From Bacillus sp. 1780r2a1 (lineage in GTDB: Bacteria; Bacillota; Bacilli; Bacillales; Bacillaceae_H), in NCBI GenBank assembly GCA_024134725.1, contig CP099863.1, forward strand, positions 1,235,501 to 1,299,500: DNA of 64,000 nt. The letters run 5' to 3'. The translations under genes were made by a program, and so were the position numbers. Positions 34,513-43,005 of this stretch are shown here, one piece after another. The stretch's first letter is position 1, and each line of letters starts with the position of its first letter. The notes under the pieces were generated by a model that searched no databases, had not been told where the DNA came from, and was given only the letters and a program-made list of their open reading frames with translations.

Positions 34513-34527
34513 TGATGATCATTCAAA

Positions 34528-34697
34528 CCTCTTATCTGCCAGAAAAATTTCTCTTTCTGTTGGAATTAGCACCGTGCCTTCATAAAACAACGAATTGTTT
34601 TATAGCGCTAAAAAAGCTGCGCTCCATTTTACAATGGTATTACGGTCGGTTGCTGGGCGTCATAGGGCCAAATCCCTCAGCCAACTCTTGATAAGAG
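34528..34697 (-). promoter_or_regulatory. SAM-I riboswitch (S-box) upstream of mtnKA
   Basis: Reading the minus strand: CTTATCAAGAGT, GCTGAGGGATTTGGCCC, GACGCCCAGCAACC, GGTGCTAATTCC and AGATAAGAG occur in order, the hallmarks of the SAM-I aptamer. P1 closes between CTCTTATC and GATAAGAG. A variable arm of about 60 nt makes it longer than the second S-box in this window. SAM binding should favour the terminator at 34485-34512. Confidence 0.95.
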
Positions 34698-34751
34698 TAA
34701 AGATATTATTTAATTTTGATTTATTTGACTTATTAGTAACTTCTGGAGAAC

Positions 34752-34780
34752 ATCTTATCATGTGAATTTTTGGATGTCAA
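34752..34780 (-). promoter_or_regulatory. σA promoter of the mtnKA leader
   Basis: On the minus strand, TTGACA (34780-34775), a 17-bp spacer and TAAGAT (34757-34752). Transcription would start about 50 nt before the S-box aptamer. Confidence 0.75.
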
Positions 34781-34789
34781 CAGCGAGAT

Positions 34790-35572
34790 TTAATAAAATT
34801 CTGTACGACGATCTGTAAAGACCGGAATTTGTTCTCGGATTGTTTTTACGGTTGATAAGTCAATAGCTGCTGTTAGTATTTCTTCGCTCTCGCCTGCTTC
34901 TGCAATAATTTCTCCCCAAGGGTCAATGATTAACGAGTGACCAGCAAACGTGTTAGCGGGGTCATCTCCAGAGCGGTTGCAAGCAACCACGTAGCATTGG
35001 TTTTCAATGGCTCTGCTCACTAGAAGCGCTTTCCAATGAGCAAGTCTTGGTTTTGGCCATTGGGCAACGACAAAAAGGAGTTCTGCACCTGCGCTTGTAT
35101 GAACGCGAATCCATTCTGGAAAGCGAATATCGTAGCAAATAACACCTGCGCATAGTGAGTTTTCGAGGGTAAAGATGTTTTTATCTTCACCTGGTTGTAA
35201 AAATAAGTGCTCATTCATCAATTTGAATAAATGTAGTTTGTTATATTGAGCGACCTCCTCACCTTCACGATTAAAGACATACATTGTATTCGTAACACCA
35301 TCTTTTGTTTTTTTAGCAACTGATCCAGCAATGATATTTATGCTGTGCGTTTTTGCGAAAGCGGAGAAAAAGCTAGTCGCTTGCTTTCCTTCAGAGTCCG
35401 CGATAGCGTCGAGGTTCTGTAAATCATAAGATGTATCAAAAAGTTCTGGCAATATAAGAATATCTGGAGATTCAAGCAGTGCTTCTTTCATTTTTTTTTC
35501 AGCATGCTCGTAATTTTCTTTAGGATTTCCAAATGCAAGATTAAGCTGTAAACAGGCTACCTTTAAACTCAT
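34790..35572 (-). CDS. mtnU: Nitrilase-superfamily ω-amidase MtnU
   Basis: This 260-aa carbon-nitrogen hydrolase has its catalytic triad visible: glutamate in ILPELFDT (about E43), lysine in NKLHLF (about K116) and cysteine in GVICYDIRFPEW (about C149). In the mtn cluster MtnU is proposed to hydrolyse 2-oxo acid ω-amides such as α-ketoglutaramate and α-ketosuccinamate. These form when the MtnE transaminase uses glutamine or asparagine as amino donor. It is divergent from mtnE, and together they close the cycle. No S-box precedes it. No clear ribosome site better than weak purines was seen before its ATG. Confidence 0.88.
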   Translation of the reverse strand: MSLKVACLQLNLAFGNPKENYEHAEKKMKEALLESPDILILPELFDTSYDLQNLDAIADSEGKQATSFFSAFAKTHSINIIAGSVAKKTKDGVTNTMYVFNREGEEVAQYNKLHLFKLMNEHLFLQPGEDKNIFTLENSLCAGVICYDIRFPEWIRVHTSAGAELLFVVAQWPKPRLAHWKALLVSRAIENQCYVVACNRSGDDPANTFAGHSLIIDPWGEIIAEAGESEEILTAAIDLSTVKTIREQIPVFTDRRTEFY

Positions 35573-35609
35573 TAAGCTTCACCATCCCGATTTATTTTAT
35601 AAAAATGAC

Positions 35610-35638
35610 TTTACAAGTTGACTATTACAATATATTAT
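35610..35638 (+). promoter_or_regulatory. σA promoter of mtnE
   Basis: TTTACA (35610-35615), 17-bp spacer, TATTAT (35633-35638). No S-box lies between it and mtnE. Confidence 0.65.
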
Positions 35639-35679
35639 TTGTGACTAGAATTTCAAGAATTTTTTGAGAAGGTGTTCAC

Positions 35680-36876
35680 ATGAAGCAATTTGAACAATCA
35701 GAACTATTAAAAAGTTTACCAAAACAATTTTTTGCATCCCTTGTTAGTAAAGTTTCAAAGGTGATAAAAGAAGGACATGACGTGATTAACTTAGGGCAAG
35801 GAAATCCAGATCAGCCAACGCCTCCTCATATCGTCAAGGCCCTTCAAGATGCGAGTGAAAACCCAAACTACCACAAGTACTCACCGTTTCGGGGGCAAGC
35901 TTTTCTGAAAAAAGCGGCAGCAACGTTTTACGAAAGAGAATATGGTGTTCAGCTGGATCCCGAAAAAGAAGTAGCTATTTTGTTTGGAGGAAAAGCCGGA
36001 TTAGTAGAAATTCCTCAGTGCTTACTTAATCCTGGAGATACAGTTTTAGTGCCTGACCCAGGCTACCCAGATTATTGGTCAGGAGTGGAGCTAGCACGAG
36101 CGAAAATGGAAGTCATGCCTTTAAAAAAAGAGAATGGCTTTCTGCCAGTTTACGAGGAAATAAGCGAAGAAGTGAAGCAAAAAGCCAAGCTAATGTTTTT
36201 AAACTATCCAAATAACCCGACCGGCGCAGTAGCTACGGCACCATTTTTTGAAAAAACAGTTGAATTTGCTCGTCAGTATGATACGTGCATTGTGCATGAT
36301 TTTGCGTATGGTGCAATTGGATTTGATGGCGAAAAGCCCATTAGTTTTATGCAAACTCCAGGCGCCAAAGAAGTTGGCATTGAAATTTATACGCTATCAA
36401 AAACGTATAATATGGCAGGGTGGCGAATCGGCTTTGCCGTTGGAAACGAAAGCGTGATTGAAGCGATTAACCTTTTACAAGATCACTTATTTGTAAGTGT
36501 ATTTAGCGGCATTCAGCAAGCAGCCACGGTGGCTTTGCTAGATTCACAGAACTGCGTAGATGAATTAGTAGAACGCTACGAATCTCGTCGTGAGATTCTT
36601 ATTCATGGACTGCGTGAAATTGGATGGGACGTTGAAGCTCCACCAGGATCATTTTTTGCATGGTTGCCTGTGCCAAAAGGTTATACATCAGAAGAATTTT
36701 CCGATTTGTTACTGGAAAAAGCTCACGTCGTTGTTGCTCCTGGAATTGGGTTTGGCGAATACGGAGAAGGCTATGTGCGCGTAGGTTTATTAACCGATGA
36801 AGAACGGTTGAAAGAAGCGGTTGATCGAATTGCTAAGTTAAATTTATTCAAAAAATACGTTGACAATTCTTTTTGA
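35680..36876 (+). CDS. mtnE: PLP-dependent aminotransferase MtnE (final step of methionine salvage)
   Basis: This 398-aa fold-type I class I/II aminotransferase transaminates 2-keto-4-methylthiobutyrate to methionine. Conserved features are INLGQGNPDQPTPPHIV (substrate N-term), NYPNNPTGAVA, the aspartate/tyrosine pair in VHDFAYGAIGFDG, the PLP lysine in TLSKTYNMAGWRIGFAVGN (about K250) and the C-terminal arginine in GEGYVRVGLL. The ATG has GAAGGTG upstream. It is divergent from mtnU and upstream of the S-box of mtnWXBD, whose -35 overlaps its last codons. A general aminotransferase is the alternative, but the context is decisive. Confidence 0.92.
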   Translation: MKQFEQSELLKSLPKQFFASLVSKVSKVIKEGHDVINLGQGNPDQPTPPHIVKALQDASENPNYHKYSPFRGQAFLKKAAATFYEREYGVQLDPEKEVAILFGGKAGLVEIPQCLLNPGDTVLVPDPGYPDYWSGVELARAKMEVMPLKKENGFLPVYEEISEEVKQKAKLMFLNYPNNPTGAVATAPFFEKTVEFARQYDTCIVHDFAYGAIGFDGEKPISFMQTPGAKEVGIEIYTLSKTYNMAGWRIGFAVGNESVIEAINLLQDHLFVSVFSGIQQAATVALLDSQNCVDELVERYESRREILIHGLREIGWDVEAPPGSFFAWLPVPKGYTSEEFSDLLLEKAHVVVAPGIGFGEYGEGYVRVGLLTDEERLKEAVDRIAKLNLFKKYVDNSF

Positions 36877-36889
36877 GTTGGCTTAATAT
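36860..36889 (+). promoter_or_regulatory. Candidate promoter of the mtnWXBD leader
   Basis: TTGACA (36860-36865) inside the end of mtnE and TAATAT (36884-36889) at 18 bp spacing, or TTAATA at 17. The aptamer begins about 75 nt after the expected start point. Confidence 0.5.
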
Positions 36890-36971
36890 GTAAGAAGTTG
36901 TTGATTCATGAACATATATTTTTGAAGAATACGATCAGTGTGAAAATCGATTATACAATATAAATAGCAAT

Positions 36972-37082
36972 TTTCTTATTAAGAGTAGGTGGAGGGACTA
37001 GCCCTGTGAAGCCCGGCAACCGACTTAACGTTTCGTTAAGCACGGTGCTAAATCTTGCAGCAGTAGCTGAGAGATAAGAAGA
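36972..37082 (+). promoter_or_regulatory. SAM-I riboswitch (S-box) upstream of mtnWXBD
   Basis: TTCTTATTAAGAGTAGGTGG, AGGGACTAGCCC, GAAGCCCGGCAACC, CACGGTGCTAAATC and GAGATAAGAA occur in canonical S-box order. P1 closes between TTCTTAT and ATAAGAA. It is followed by a terminator 4 nt later. Confidence 0.95.
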
Positions 37083-37086
37083 GAGC

Positions 37087-37124
37087 AAAAAAGCCTCTTC
37101 TTTCTCACAAGAAGAGGCTTTTTT
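37087..37124 (+). terminator. SAM-riboswitch terminator of mtnWXBD
   Basis: A 14-bp perfect stem (AAAAAAGCCTCTTC pairing with GAAGAGGCTTTTTT) around a 10-nt loop. Confidence 0.9.
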
Positions 37125-37168
37125 ATTTCGTAACGATGGGAAATTTACAGCAAGGGAGTTTGAAGCAA

Positions 37169-38407
37169 ATGAGTGAAATCGTTGCAAGTTATTTATTACA
37201 TGATGAAAAAGGAAACTTTGAAAAAAAAGCAGAAGGCATTGCTCTAGGCTTAACGGTAGGTTCTTGGACAAACCTACCTCAGCTTGAGCAGGAGCAGCTT
37301 AGAAAGCATAAAGGACGCGTAGTTGAAATTACCCCACTTGAAGATTGCGATCGCGTAAACAACTATTTAGAGCAAACGACAAAGCAAGCGATTGTGAAAA
37401 TTGGCTATCCTCTTGCTAATTATACAAATGATTTGCCTGCTATTTTAGTTACTGTTTTCGGAAAACTATCATTAGATGGAAAAGTTAAATTATTAGACTT
37501 GGAGTTTTCTAGAGAAGCATTATCTGCTTTTCCTGGCCCACGCTTCGGAATTGAAGGCATTCGAGAGAAGTTAAAAGTGTACGATCGTCCTCTTGTTATG
37601 AGCATTTTTAAAGGTGTAATTGGGCGTGATATAGATTATTTAACCGAGCAGCTTCGTGCACAAGCGCTTGGAGGTGTGGATCTTGTAAAGGATGATGAAA
37701 TTCTATTTGACAATGAACTGACACCGTTCGAACAGCGAATTACAGAAGGAAAAAAAGTGCTTGATGAAGTATATAAAGAAACGGGTCATCGTACGCTATA
37801 TGCTGTAAATTTGACGGGGCGTACATTTGATTTAAAAGAGAAAGCTAGAAAAGCAGCTCAGTTAGGAGCTGATGCTCTATTATTTAACGTGTTTGCATAT
37901 GGACTGGATGTACTCCAAGCTCTTCGGGAAGATGATGAAATTAATTTGCCAATCATGGCTCACCCAGCAGTAAGCGGTGCATTAACACCATCTGAATTCC
38001 ATGGATTCTCAAATTCTCTTTTACTAGGAAAACTACTTCGTCTGGTTGGAGCAGATTTTTCATTATTCCCATCACCGTATGGCAGCGTTGCTATGCCTTT
38101 TGAAGATACAGCTGGAATTACGTACGAGGTAACTAGACCTCTATATACGTATAAGCAAACATTCCCGGTTCCATCAGCAGGTATTCATCCAGGAATGGTA
38201 CCTCAGCTTATCTCGGATTTTGGTGTAGACAGCATTATTAATGCAGGTGGAGGCGTACACGGTCATCCGGATGGAGCAATCGGTGGAGGAAAAGCATTTC
38301 GTGCAGCAGTCGACGCTGCGCTTGCTGGTCAGACTTTAGAAGAAACAAATGATGAAGCGCTGCAAAAAGCACTTGATTTATGGGGAACAGTGAAAGTAAA
38401 GGGGTGA
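37169..38407 (+). CDS. mtnW: 2,3-diketo-5-methylthiopentyl-1-phosphate enolase (RuBisCO-like)
   Basis: This 412-aa RuBisCO-like enolase acts on 2,3-diketo-5-methylthiopentyl-1-phosphate. The signature around the carbamylated lysine is [10 protein letters not shown], preceded by [11 protein letters not shown]. The sequence aligns from [15 protein letters not shown] to the C-terminus with the B. subtilis MtnW I recall, including [36 protein letters not shown] and [13 protein letters not shown]. The start is the ATG at 37169 with AAGGGAG upstream; the longer frame from 37136 would begin within the riboswitch tail. It is the first gene of mtnW-X-B-D under SAM control. Confidence 0.95.
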   Translation: MSEIVASYLLHDEKGNFEKKAEGIALGLTVGSWTNLPQLEQEQLRKHKGRVVEITPLEDCDRVNNYLEQTTKQAIVKIGYPLANYTNDLPAILVTVFGKLSLDGKVKLLDLEFSREALSAFPGPRFGIEGIREKLKVYDRPLVMSIFKGVIGRDIDYLTEQLRAQALGGVDLVKDDEILFDNELTPFEQRITEGKKVLDEVYKETGHRTLYAVNLTGRTFDLKEKARKAAQLGADALLFNVFAYGLDVLQALREDDEINLPIMAHPAVSGALTPSEFHGFSNSLLLGKLLRLVGADFSLFPSPYGSVAMPFEDTAGITYEVTRPLYTYKQTFPVPSAGIHPGMVPQLISDFGVDSIINAGGGVHGHPDGAIGGGKAFRAAVDAALAGQTLEETNDEALQKALDLWGTVKVKG

Positions 38408-38412
38408 TTGAG

Positions 38413-39066
38413 ATGAAGATTTTCTGTGACTTTGACGGTACAATCACAAACAGCGATAACATCATTGCCATTATGAAACAATTTGCTCCCAGCGAATGGG
38501 AGACCATTAAAGACGATGTGTTAGCTGAGCGCGTATCAGTTCAAGAAGGAGTAGGGAAGATGTTTTCATTACTACCTACTTCTTTACAAGAAGAGATTGT
38601 GTCATACATTTTATCAAGTTCTGAGATTCGATCAGGGTTTGAAGAGTTTGTTCGTTATACAAAAGAGAAGCAGATTCCGCTTTATATTGTCAGTGGAGGA
38701 ATTGATTTTTTTGTTGAGCCAATGTTAGAAGGGAAAGTAGAACAAGAAAAGCTTTACTGCAACGGCTCAGATTTTTCAGGGCAAACAATTCAAATTACGT
38801 GGCCTCATACATGTGATGAACATTGCCAAAATGGCTGTGGCTGCTGCAAGCCGTCAATTATACGAAGCTTGGCAACAGACGAAGATTTTATCATTGTAAT
38901 TGGAGATTCCATTACAGATTTACAGGCAGCAAAAATGGCTGATTGTGTATTGGCACGTGATTTTCTACTTCATAAATGCAAAGAGTTAAATTTACCGCAT
39001 CGTCCGTTTGAAACATTTCACGATGTCATTGAGCATATTAACGAATTATCGGAGGTGGAAGTATGA
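38413..39066 (+). CDS. mtnX: 2-hydroxy-3-keto-5-methylthiopentenyl-1-phosphate phosphatase
   Basis: This 217-aa HAD-superfamily phosphatase produces the acireductone substrate of MtnD. Motif I is FCDFDGTIT (D6, D8), motif II the serine in [10 protein letters not shown] and motif [13 protein letters not shown] cysteine-rich stretch [13 protein letters not shown] (about 135-147) is seen, as in other MtnX proteins. The start is the ATG at 38413 with AAAGGGG in the end of mtnW. It overlaps mtnB by 4 nt (ATGA), indicating coupling. Confidence 0.93.
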   Translation: MKIFCDFDGTITNSDNIIAIMKQFAPSEWETIKDDVLAERVSVQEGVGKMFSLLPTSLQEEIVSYILSSSEIRSGFEEFVRYTKEKQIPLYIVSGGIDFFVEPMLEGKVEQEKLYCNGSDFSGQTIQITWPHTCDEHCQNGCGCCKPSIIRSLATDEDFIIVIGDSITDLQAAKMADCVLARDFLLHKCKELNLPHRPFETFHDVIEHINELSEVEV

Positions 39067-39701
39067 GTATTTTAGCACAGCAGCGCTTGCAAGAAATTGG
39101 AGATGTAAAAGAGGAACTTGCAGAACGAGATTGGTTTTTTGGAACGAGTGGGAACTTATCAATTAAGGTCAGTGACGAGCCAACAACTTTCTTCGTATCA
39201 GCGAGTGGAAAAGATAAGCGAAAGCGTACAAGTGAAGACTTTTTACTTGTAGACAGCCGTGGAAACGCAGCGGAAGAAACGCATCTAAAACCTTCCGCTG
39301 AGACGCTTTTACATGTTAAAGTTTATAACCATACAAACGCTGGATGTAGCCTGCATGTACACACAATTGATAACAACGTTATTTCTGAACTATATGGTGA
39401 CGAAGGGAAAGTAACGTTCAAGGGACAGGAAATTATTAAAGCACTTGGTATTTGGGAAGAAGATGCAGAGATTACTGTTCCGATTATTCCGAATTATGCA
39501 GACATTCCGACGTTAGCTGAAGTCTTTGCTGAATATGTAACGGCTGATCAAGGAGCTGTTTTAATTCGCAACCACGGTATTACCGTATGGGGAAAAAATG
39601 CATTTGAAGCGAAAAAAGCGCTAGAAGCATACGAGTTTTTATTTAGTTATCACGTGAAAATTCTTTCACTAAAGAAATATAACCAACCAACACTTACTTA
39701 A
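39063..39701 (+). CDS. mtnB: Methylthioribulose-1-phosphate dehydratase
   Basis: This 212-aa zinc enzyme of the class II aldolase family dehydrates methylthioribulose-1-phosphate to 2,3-diketo-5-methylthiopentyl-1-phosphate. It has the aldolase-II phosphate-binding TSGNLSIKV (near 28), a glutamate in [11 protein letters not shown] and zinc histidines in [10 protein letters not shown] and [10 protein letters not shown]. It starts within the mtnX stop codon behind GGAGGTGG, and mtnD follows after 13 nt. Together with MtnA upstream it supplies the substrate for MtnW. Confidence 0.94.
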   Translation: MSILAQQRLQEIGDVKEELAERDWFFGTSGNLSIKVSDEPTTFFVSASGKDKRKRTSEDFLLVDSRGNAAEETHLKPSAETLLHVKVYNHTNAGCSLHVHTIDNNVISELYGDEGKVTFKGQEIIKALGIWEEDAEITVPIIPNYADIPTLAEVFAEYVTADQGAVLIRNHGITVWGKNAFEAKKALEAYEFLFSYHVKILSLKKYNQPTLT

Positions 39702-39714
39702 GGGGGAGTTACAT

Positions 39715-40230
39715 ATGGCAAACATTCGTTTACATGAAACAGACGCACGTATTGAAAATCAAGAAGAGGTAGCAAGCTTTTTAGCTAGCAATGAAGTCAT
39801 TTATGAAAATTGGGATATTACAAAGCTACCTGAAAACTTACGTGAAAAATTTAGTTTAACAGACGAAGAAAAAGAAGAAATCTTAGCTTCGTTTGATGCA
39901 GAGATTAAGGATATTTCTTCAAGACGAGGCTATCAAGCACAAGATGTGATTTCGCTGTCGGATACCACGCCTAACTTAGAAGAGCTATTAAAGAACTTCC
40001 AGCGTGAACACCATCACACAGACGATGAAGTTCGTTTTATTGTTAGTGGACATGGCATTTTCGTTATCCAAGGAAAAGACGGTTCATTCTTTGATGTTGA
40101 ATTAGAGCCAGGGGACTTAATTTCTGTTCCGGAGAACGTGCGCCATTACTTTACATTAATGGAAGATCGCAAAGTAGTAGCAGTTCGTATTTTTGTTACA
40201 ACAGAAGGCTGGGTGCCAATCTACGAATAA
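39715..40230 (+). CDS. mtnD: Acireductone dioxygenase
   Basis: This 171-aa cupin uses Fe2+ to cleave acireductone to 2-keto-4-methylthiobutyrate and formate; with Ni2+ the same protein gives methylthiopropionate, formate and CO. Metal ligands are in EHHHTDDEVRF (about H99, H101, E105) and NVRHYF (about H143). It is the last gene of the mtnWXBD operon. AAGGGGGAG precedes its ATG, and a terminator follows. MtnE upstream acts on its product. Confidence 0.95.
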   Translation: MANIRLHETDARIENQEEVASFLASNEVIYENWDITKLPENLREKFSLTDEEKEEILASFDAEIKDISSRRGYQAQDVISLSDTTPNLEELLKNFQREHHHTDDEVRFIVSGHGIFVIQGKDGSFFDVELEPGDLISVPENVRHYFTLMEDRKVVAVRIFVTTEGWVPIYE

Positions 40231-40285
40231 ATTGAAGTTGTAGACAAGGAAAAATAGCAGGATGTGTGCGTAGGTAACGCAAAAG

Positions 40286-40318
40286 ATGCCGCTTCTCTTC
40301 TTGATGAAGCGGCATTTT
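40286..40318 (+). terminator. Terminator of mtnWXBD
   Basis: ATGCCGCTTC pairs with GAAGCGGCAT around a 10-nt loop, followed by TTTTCT. It separates the mtn operon from the ABC importer. Confidence 0.85.
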
Positions 40319-40375
40319 CTTAAGCAATAAAAAGCTTTAAGTGAGCGCTGGCTCTTCATTGCGCTAGGAATAATT

Positions 40376-40401
40376 CTTACTATTTTTATGAGATTAGTAA
40401 G
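40376..40401 (+). promoter_or_regulatory. Inverted repeat upstream of the ABC importer operon
   Basis: CTTACTA (40376-40382) and TAGTAAG (40395-40401) are exact complements around 12 nt, next to the ribosome site of the binding-protein gene. An operator or leader hairpin is possible. No S-box or cre site was recognised here. Confidence 0.35.
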
Positions 40402-40416
40402 GGATGGAGGAAGAAG

Positions 40417-41487
40417 ATGAAACGTGCAAAGAAATGGTATAGTCCATTTATTTTCTTACTATTTGTTCTGTTCATCATGGTTGGATGTACGAACGAACAG
40501 CCTGATATAAACGCGACAAGTAAGCCACAAGTCAAAGAACAAAAAAGCACAGAGGCAAATTTTACAGCTAAAAATGTGAGTAAAGATACAAAAGTCGCGC
40601 TTATTGCGGAGTTTACAACGGGCACACACGCAGCTCAGTATATTAGCGGTGCGACAGCAGCTGCTAAAGAACAAGGTATTCAGCTTACGGTTTCAGATGC
40701 CAACAATGATCAGTCAAAGATGGCAGCTTATTTAGATACAGCAATCAATCAAAATGTGGACGGGATTATTATTAAGCACGGGCGCTCTGAAACGCTAGAA
40801 CCTGGTGTAAAGCGTGCGGTTGCAAAAGGAATTCCTGTTGTTGCATTTGATGTTGAGCTAGATGTCGATGGTGTGACAACCATCGACCAAGATGACTACA
40901 TGTTGGCACTTCAAGGCTTAAAGCAAATGATGCAGGATATTAATGGCGAAGGAAAGATTGTGTACATTTTCGTTGGTGGTTTTGCACCAATGGAAAAGCG
41001 AAATACCATTTATGAAGCTATGCTAGAACGCTATCCCGACGTAAAAGAAGTTGCGCGATTTGGAAATGCTACATCAAATACATCGCTAGATACGCAAACA
41101 AAAATGGCGGCTATCTTGAAAAAGTATCCAAATAAAGGTGATATTACAGCCGTGTGGGCACCATGGGACGAATTCGCCAAAGGAGCTACGCGTGCAATTA
41201 AAGAAGCAGGCCGAGATGAAATTAAAGTTTATGGCGTTGATTTATCGGATGAAGACTTACAAATGATGCAAGAGGAAAATAGCCCATGGAAAGCATCAGC
41301 AGCGGTAAATCCAGCAGCCATTGGTACAAAGCAAGTGGAGTTTGTGCTGCAAAGAATTTCTGGCCAAGACGTACCGAGGTATTACTCGTTTAACCCAACG
41401 CTTATTACTCAGGATGATTTACCTGATGCGCCTATTAACATGGACCAAGTGGGTGAATTTGTAGAAGCTTGGAATCAAAAAGAGTAG
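40417..41487 (+). CDS. Sugar-type ABC importer, substrate-binding lipoprotein (RbsB-like)
   Basis: This 356-aa lipoprotein has signal peptide and lipobox FIMVGC (C24), a linker, then a periplasmic-binding-protein fold of the ribose/galactose/AI-2 type (about 60-350). Recognisable segments are VALIAEFTTGTHAAQYISGA, NQNVDGIIIKHG, GIPVVAFDVELD and AVWAPWDEFAKGA. It captures the ligand outside the membrane for the ATPase and permease that follow. It starts behind GGAGG. It lies 190 bp past the methionine-salvage operon, so methylthioribose is a reasonable guess as ligand. Ribose, AI-2 or another pentose remain possible. Confidence 0.85.
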   Translation: MKRAKKWYSPFIFLLFVLFIMVGCTNEQPDINATSKPQVKEQKSTEANFTAKNVSKDTKVALIAEFTTGTHAAQYISGATAAAKEQGIQLTVSDANNDQSKMAAYLDTAINQNVDGIIIKHGRSETLEPGVKRAVAKGIPVVAFDVELDVDGVTTIDQDDYMLALQGLKQMMQDINGEGKIVYIFVGGFAPMEKRNTIYEAMLERYPDVKEVARFGNATSNTSLDTQTKMAAILKKYPNKGDITAVWAPWDEFAKGATRAIKEAGRDEIKVYGVDLSDEDLQMMQEENSPWKASAAVNPAAIGTKQVEFVLQRISGQDVPRYYSFNPTLITQDDLPDAPINMDQVGEFVEAWNQKE

Positions 41488-41499
41488 AGGAGAAGACAG

Positions 41500-43005
41500 A
41501 TGACGATTGAACAATTAGAAATGAAGCATATCGCAAAGTCATTTGAATCATTTCAAGCGCTTCAAGATGTAGGTTTTACCGTGAAAAAAGGCGAAATCCA
41601 TGCTTTATTAGGAGCAAACGGTGCAGGGAAAAGTACGTTAATGAAAATATTATCTGGAGCATACTCCGAATATAGTGGGAACATTTACAAAAATGGTCAA
41701 TCTGTTACGCTTCGTTCTCCGAAAGATGCGAAAAATTTAGGGATTGCCATTGTTCATCAAGAAGTCGATGTCGCACTTGTCCCCTCCCTAACGGTGGCGG
41801 AGAATATTGCGCTGGACCGTCAAACAAGTAAAGGTAGCCCTGCAATCGTTAAGTGGAAGCAGCATGCGACTGAAGCGAAAAGTGCTCTTGCTACGCTGGG
41901 TTCAACGTTAAACGTTAAAAAAAATGTATCGGAATTAACGCTAGCAGAAAAGCAGCAAGTATTACTTGCTCGTGCCATCTTACAAGATGCAGAATATATT
42001 ATCTTGGATGAACCAACAGCACCGCTAAGTCAACATGAAACAAAGCGCTTGTTTGAAGTTGTGGATAACTTAAAGCAAAAAGGGGTGGGCATTATTTATA
42101 TTTCCCATCGTCTTCAAGAAGTTAGTGATTTGTGCGACAAGTACACCGTGCTAAAAGATGGAAAGCATATTGTGACAAAAGCAATTGGACAATCAACAAT
42201 TCAAGAAATGATTACATTTATGCTAGGAAAACAAATAGCACAAGAGTCGGTACGTGAAGAAGTAGCAGTTGGAGATGAACTGCTTCGTGTAGAACAATTG
42301 TCTCTACCAAGTGTACTACAAGGTATTTCGTTTCATGTTAAAGAAGGAGAAGTTGTTGGTATTGCAGGGCTTGTCGGTGCAGGGAAAACAGAATTATGTC
42401 GCAGCTTATTTGGTCTGGAAAACAAAACAACCGGACATTTATCAATGCGCAACCATCCACTTTTAGTAAATCGCTCTCCGCGCTACTATATTAAAAATAA
42501 GCTTTCTCTCATACCAGAAGAAAGACGAAAAGAAGGTATTTTAGTAAATGAACCCATTATGCTTAACTTGTCACTTCCTAGCTTAAAAAATTTTACGAAG
42601 TGGACGTTTGTACAAAAGCGAAAACAAAGAGAAGCCACTCAGACTGTAGCCACGAATATTGGAGTTAAAGCCGCGTCTGTTATGCAAGAAGTAAAAACGC
42701 TAAGCGGTGGTAATCAGCAAAAAGTAGCCATTGGTAAATGGCTTTTAAAAGAGACTGACGTGTATATATTTGATGAGCCCACAAAAGGCATTGATATCGG
42801 ATCCAAACAAGAAATTTTCTCCATAATGAATGAATTAACCAAACAACAAAAAGGCATTTTATACGCAACTTGTGAATTTGATGAATTACTCAACATAGCT
42901 GATCGAATCTACGTTATGTATAACGGGACAATTGTAAAAGAACTATCGAAAGCCGAAGCAACGTATGAACAATTATTTTATTACGCGTCTGGAGGAACGG
43001 TATGA
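41500..43005 (+). CDS. Sugar-type ABC importer, duplicated ATPase (RbsA-like)
   Basis: This 501-aa protein has two nucleotide-binding domains in one chain. The first has Walker A GANGAGKST (38-46), signature LTLAEKQQV and Walker B YIILDEPTAPLS. The second has a variant P-loop GLVGAGKTEL (about 290-299), signature LSGGNQQKVAIGKWLL and YIFDEPTKGIDIG. This is the standard layout of carbohydrate importers of the CUT2 class. The first domain's signature lacks LSGGQ (SELTLAEKQQ), as in RbsA relatives. It starts 12 nt after the binding-protein gene and overlaps the permease start by 4 nt. Confidence 0.9.
   Translation: MTIEQLEMKHIAKSFESFQALQDVGFTVKKGEIHALLGANGAGKSTLMKILSGAYSEYSGNIYKNGQSVTLRSPKDAKNLGIAIVHQEVDVALVPSLTVAENIALDRQTSKGSPAIVKWKQHATEAKSALATLGSTLNVKKNVSELTLAEKQQVLLARAILQDAEYIILDEPTAPLSQHETKRLFEVVDNLKQKGVGIIYISHRLQEVSDLCDKYTVLKDGKHIVTKAIGQSTIQEMITFMLGKQIAQESVREEVAVGDELLRVEQLSLPSVLQGISFHVKEGEVVGIAGLVGAGKTELCRSLFGLENKTTGHLSMRNHPLLVNRSPRYYIKNKLSLIPEERRKEGILVNEPIMLNLSLPSLKNFTKWTFVQKRKQREATQTVATNIGVKAASVMQEVKTLSGGNQQKVAIGKWLLKETDVYIFDEPTKGIDIGSKQEIFSIMNELTKQQKGILYATCEFDELLNIADRIYVMYNGTIVKELSKAEATYEQLFYYASGGTV

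Noticed and set aside
40230-40416. A third SAM riboswitch ahead of the ABC importer
   Set aside because: I looked for the S-box blocks (GAGGGA, GGCAACC, GGTGCTAA, AGATAAG) and found none, so SAM control of the importer is not supported.
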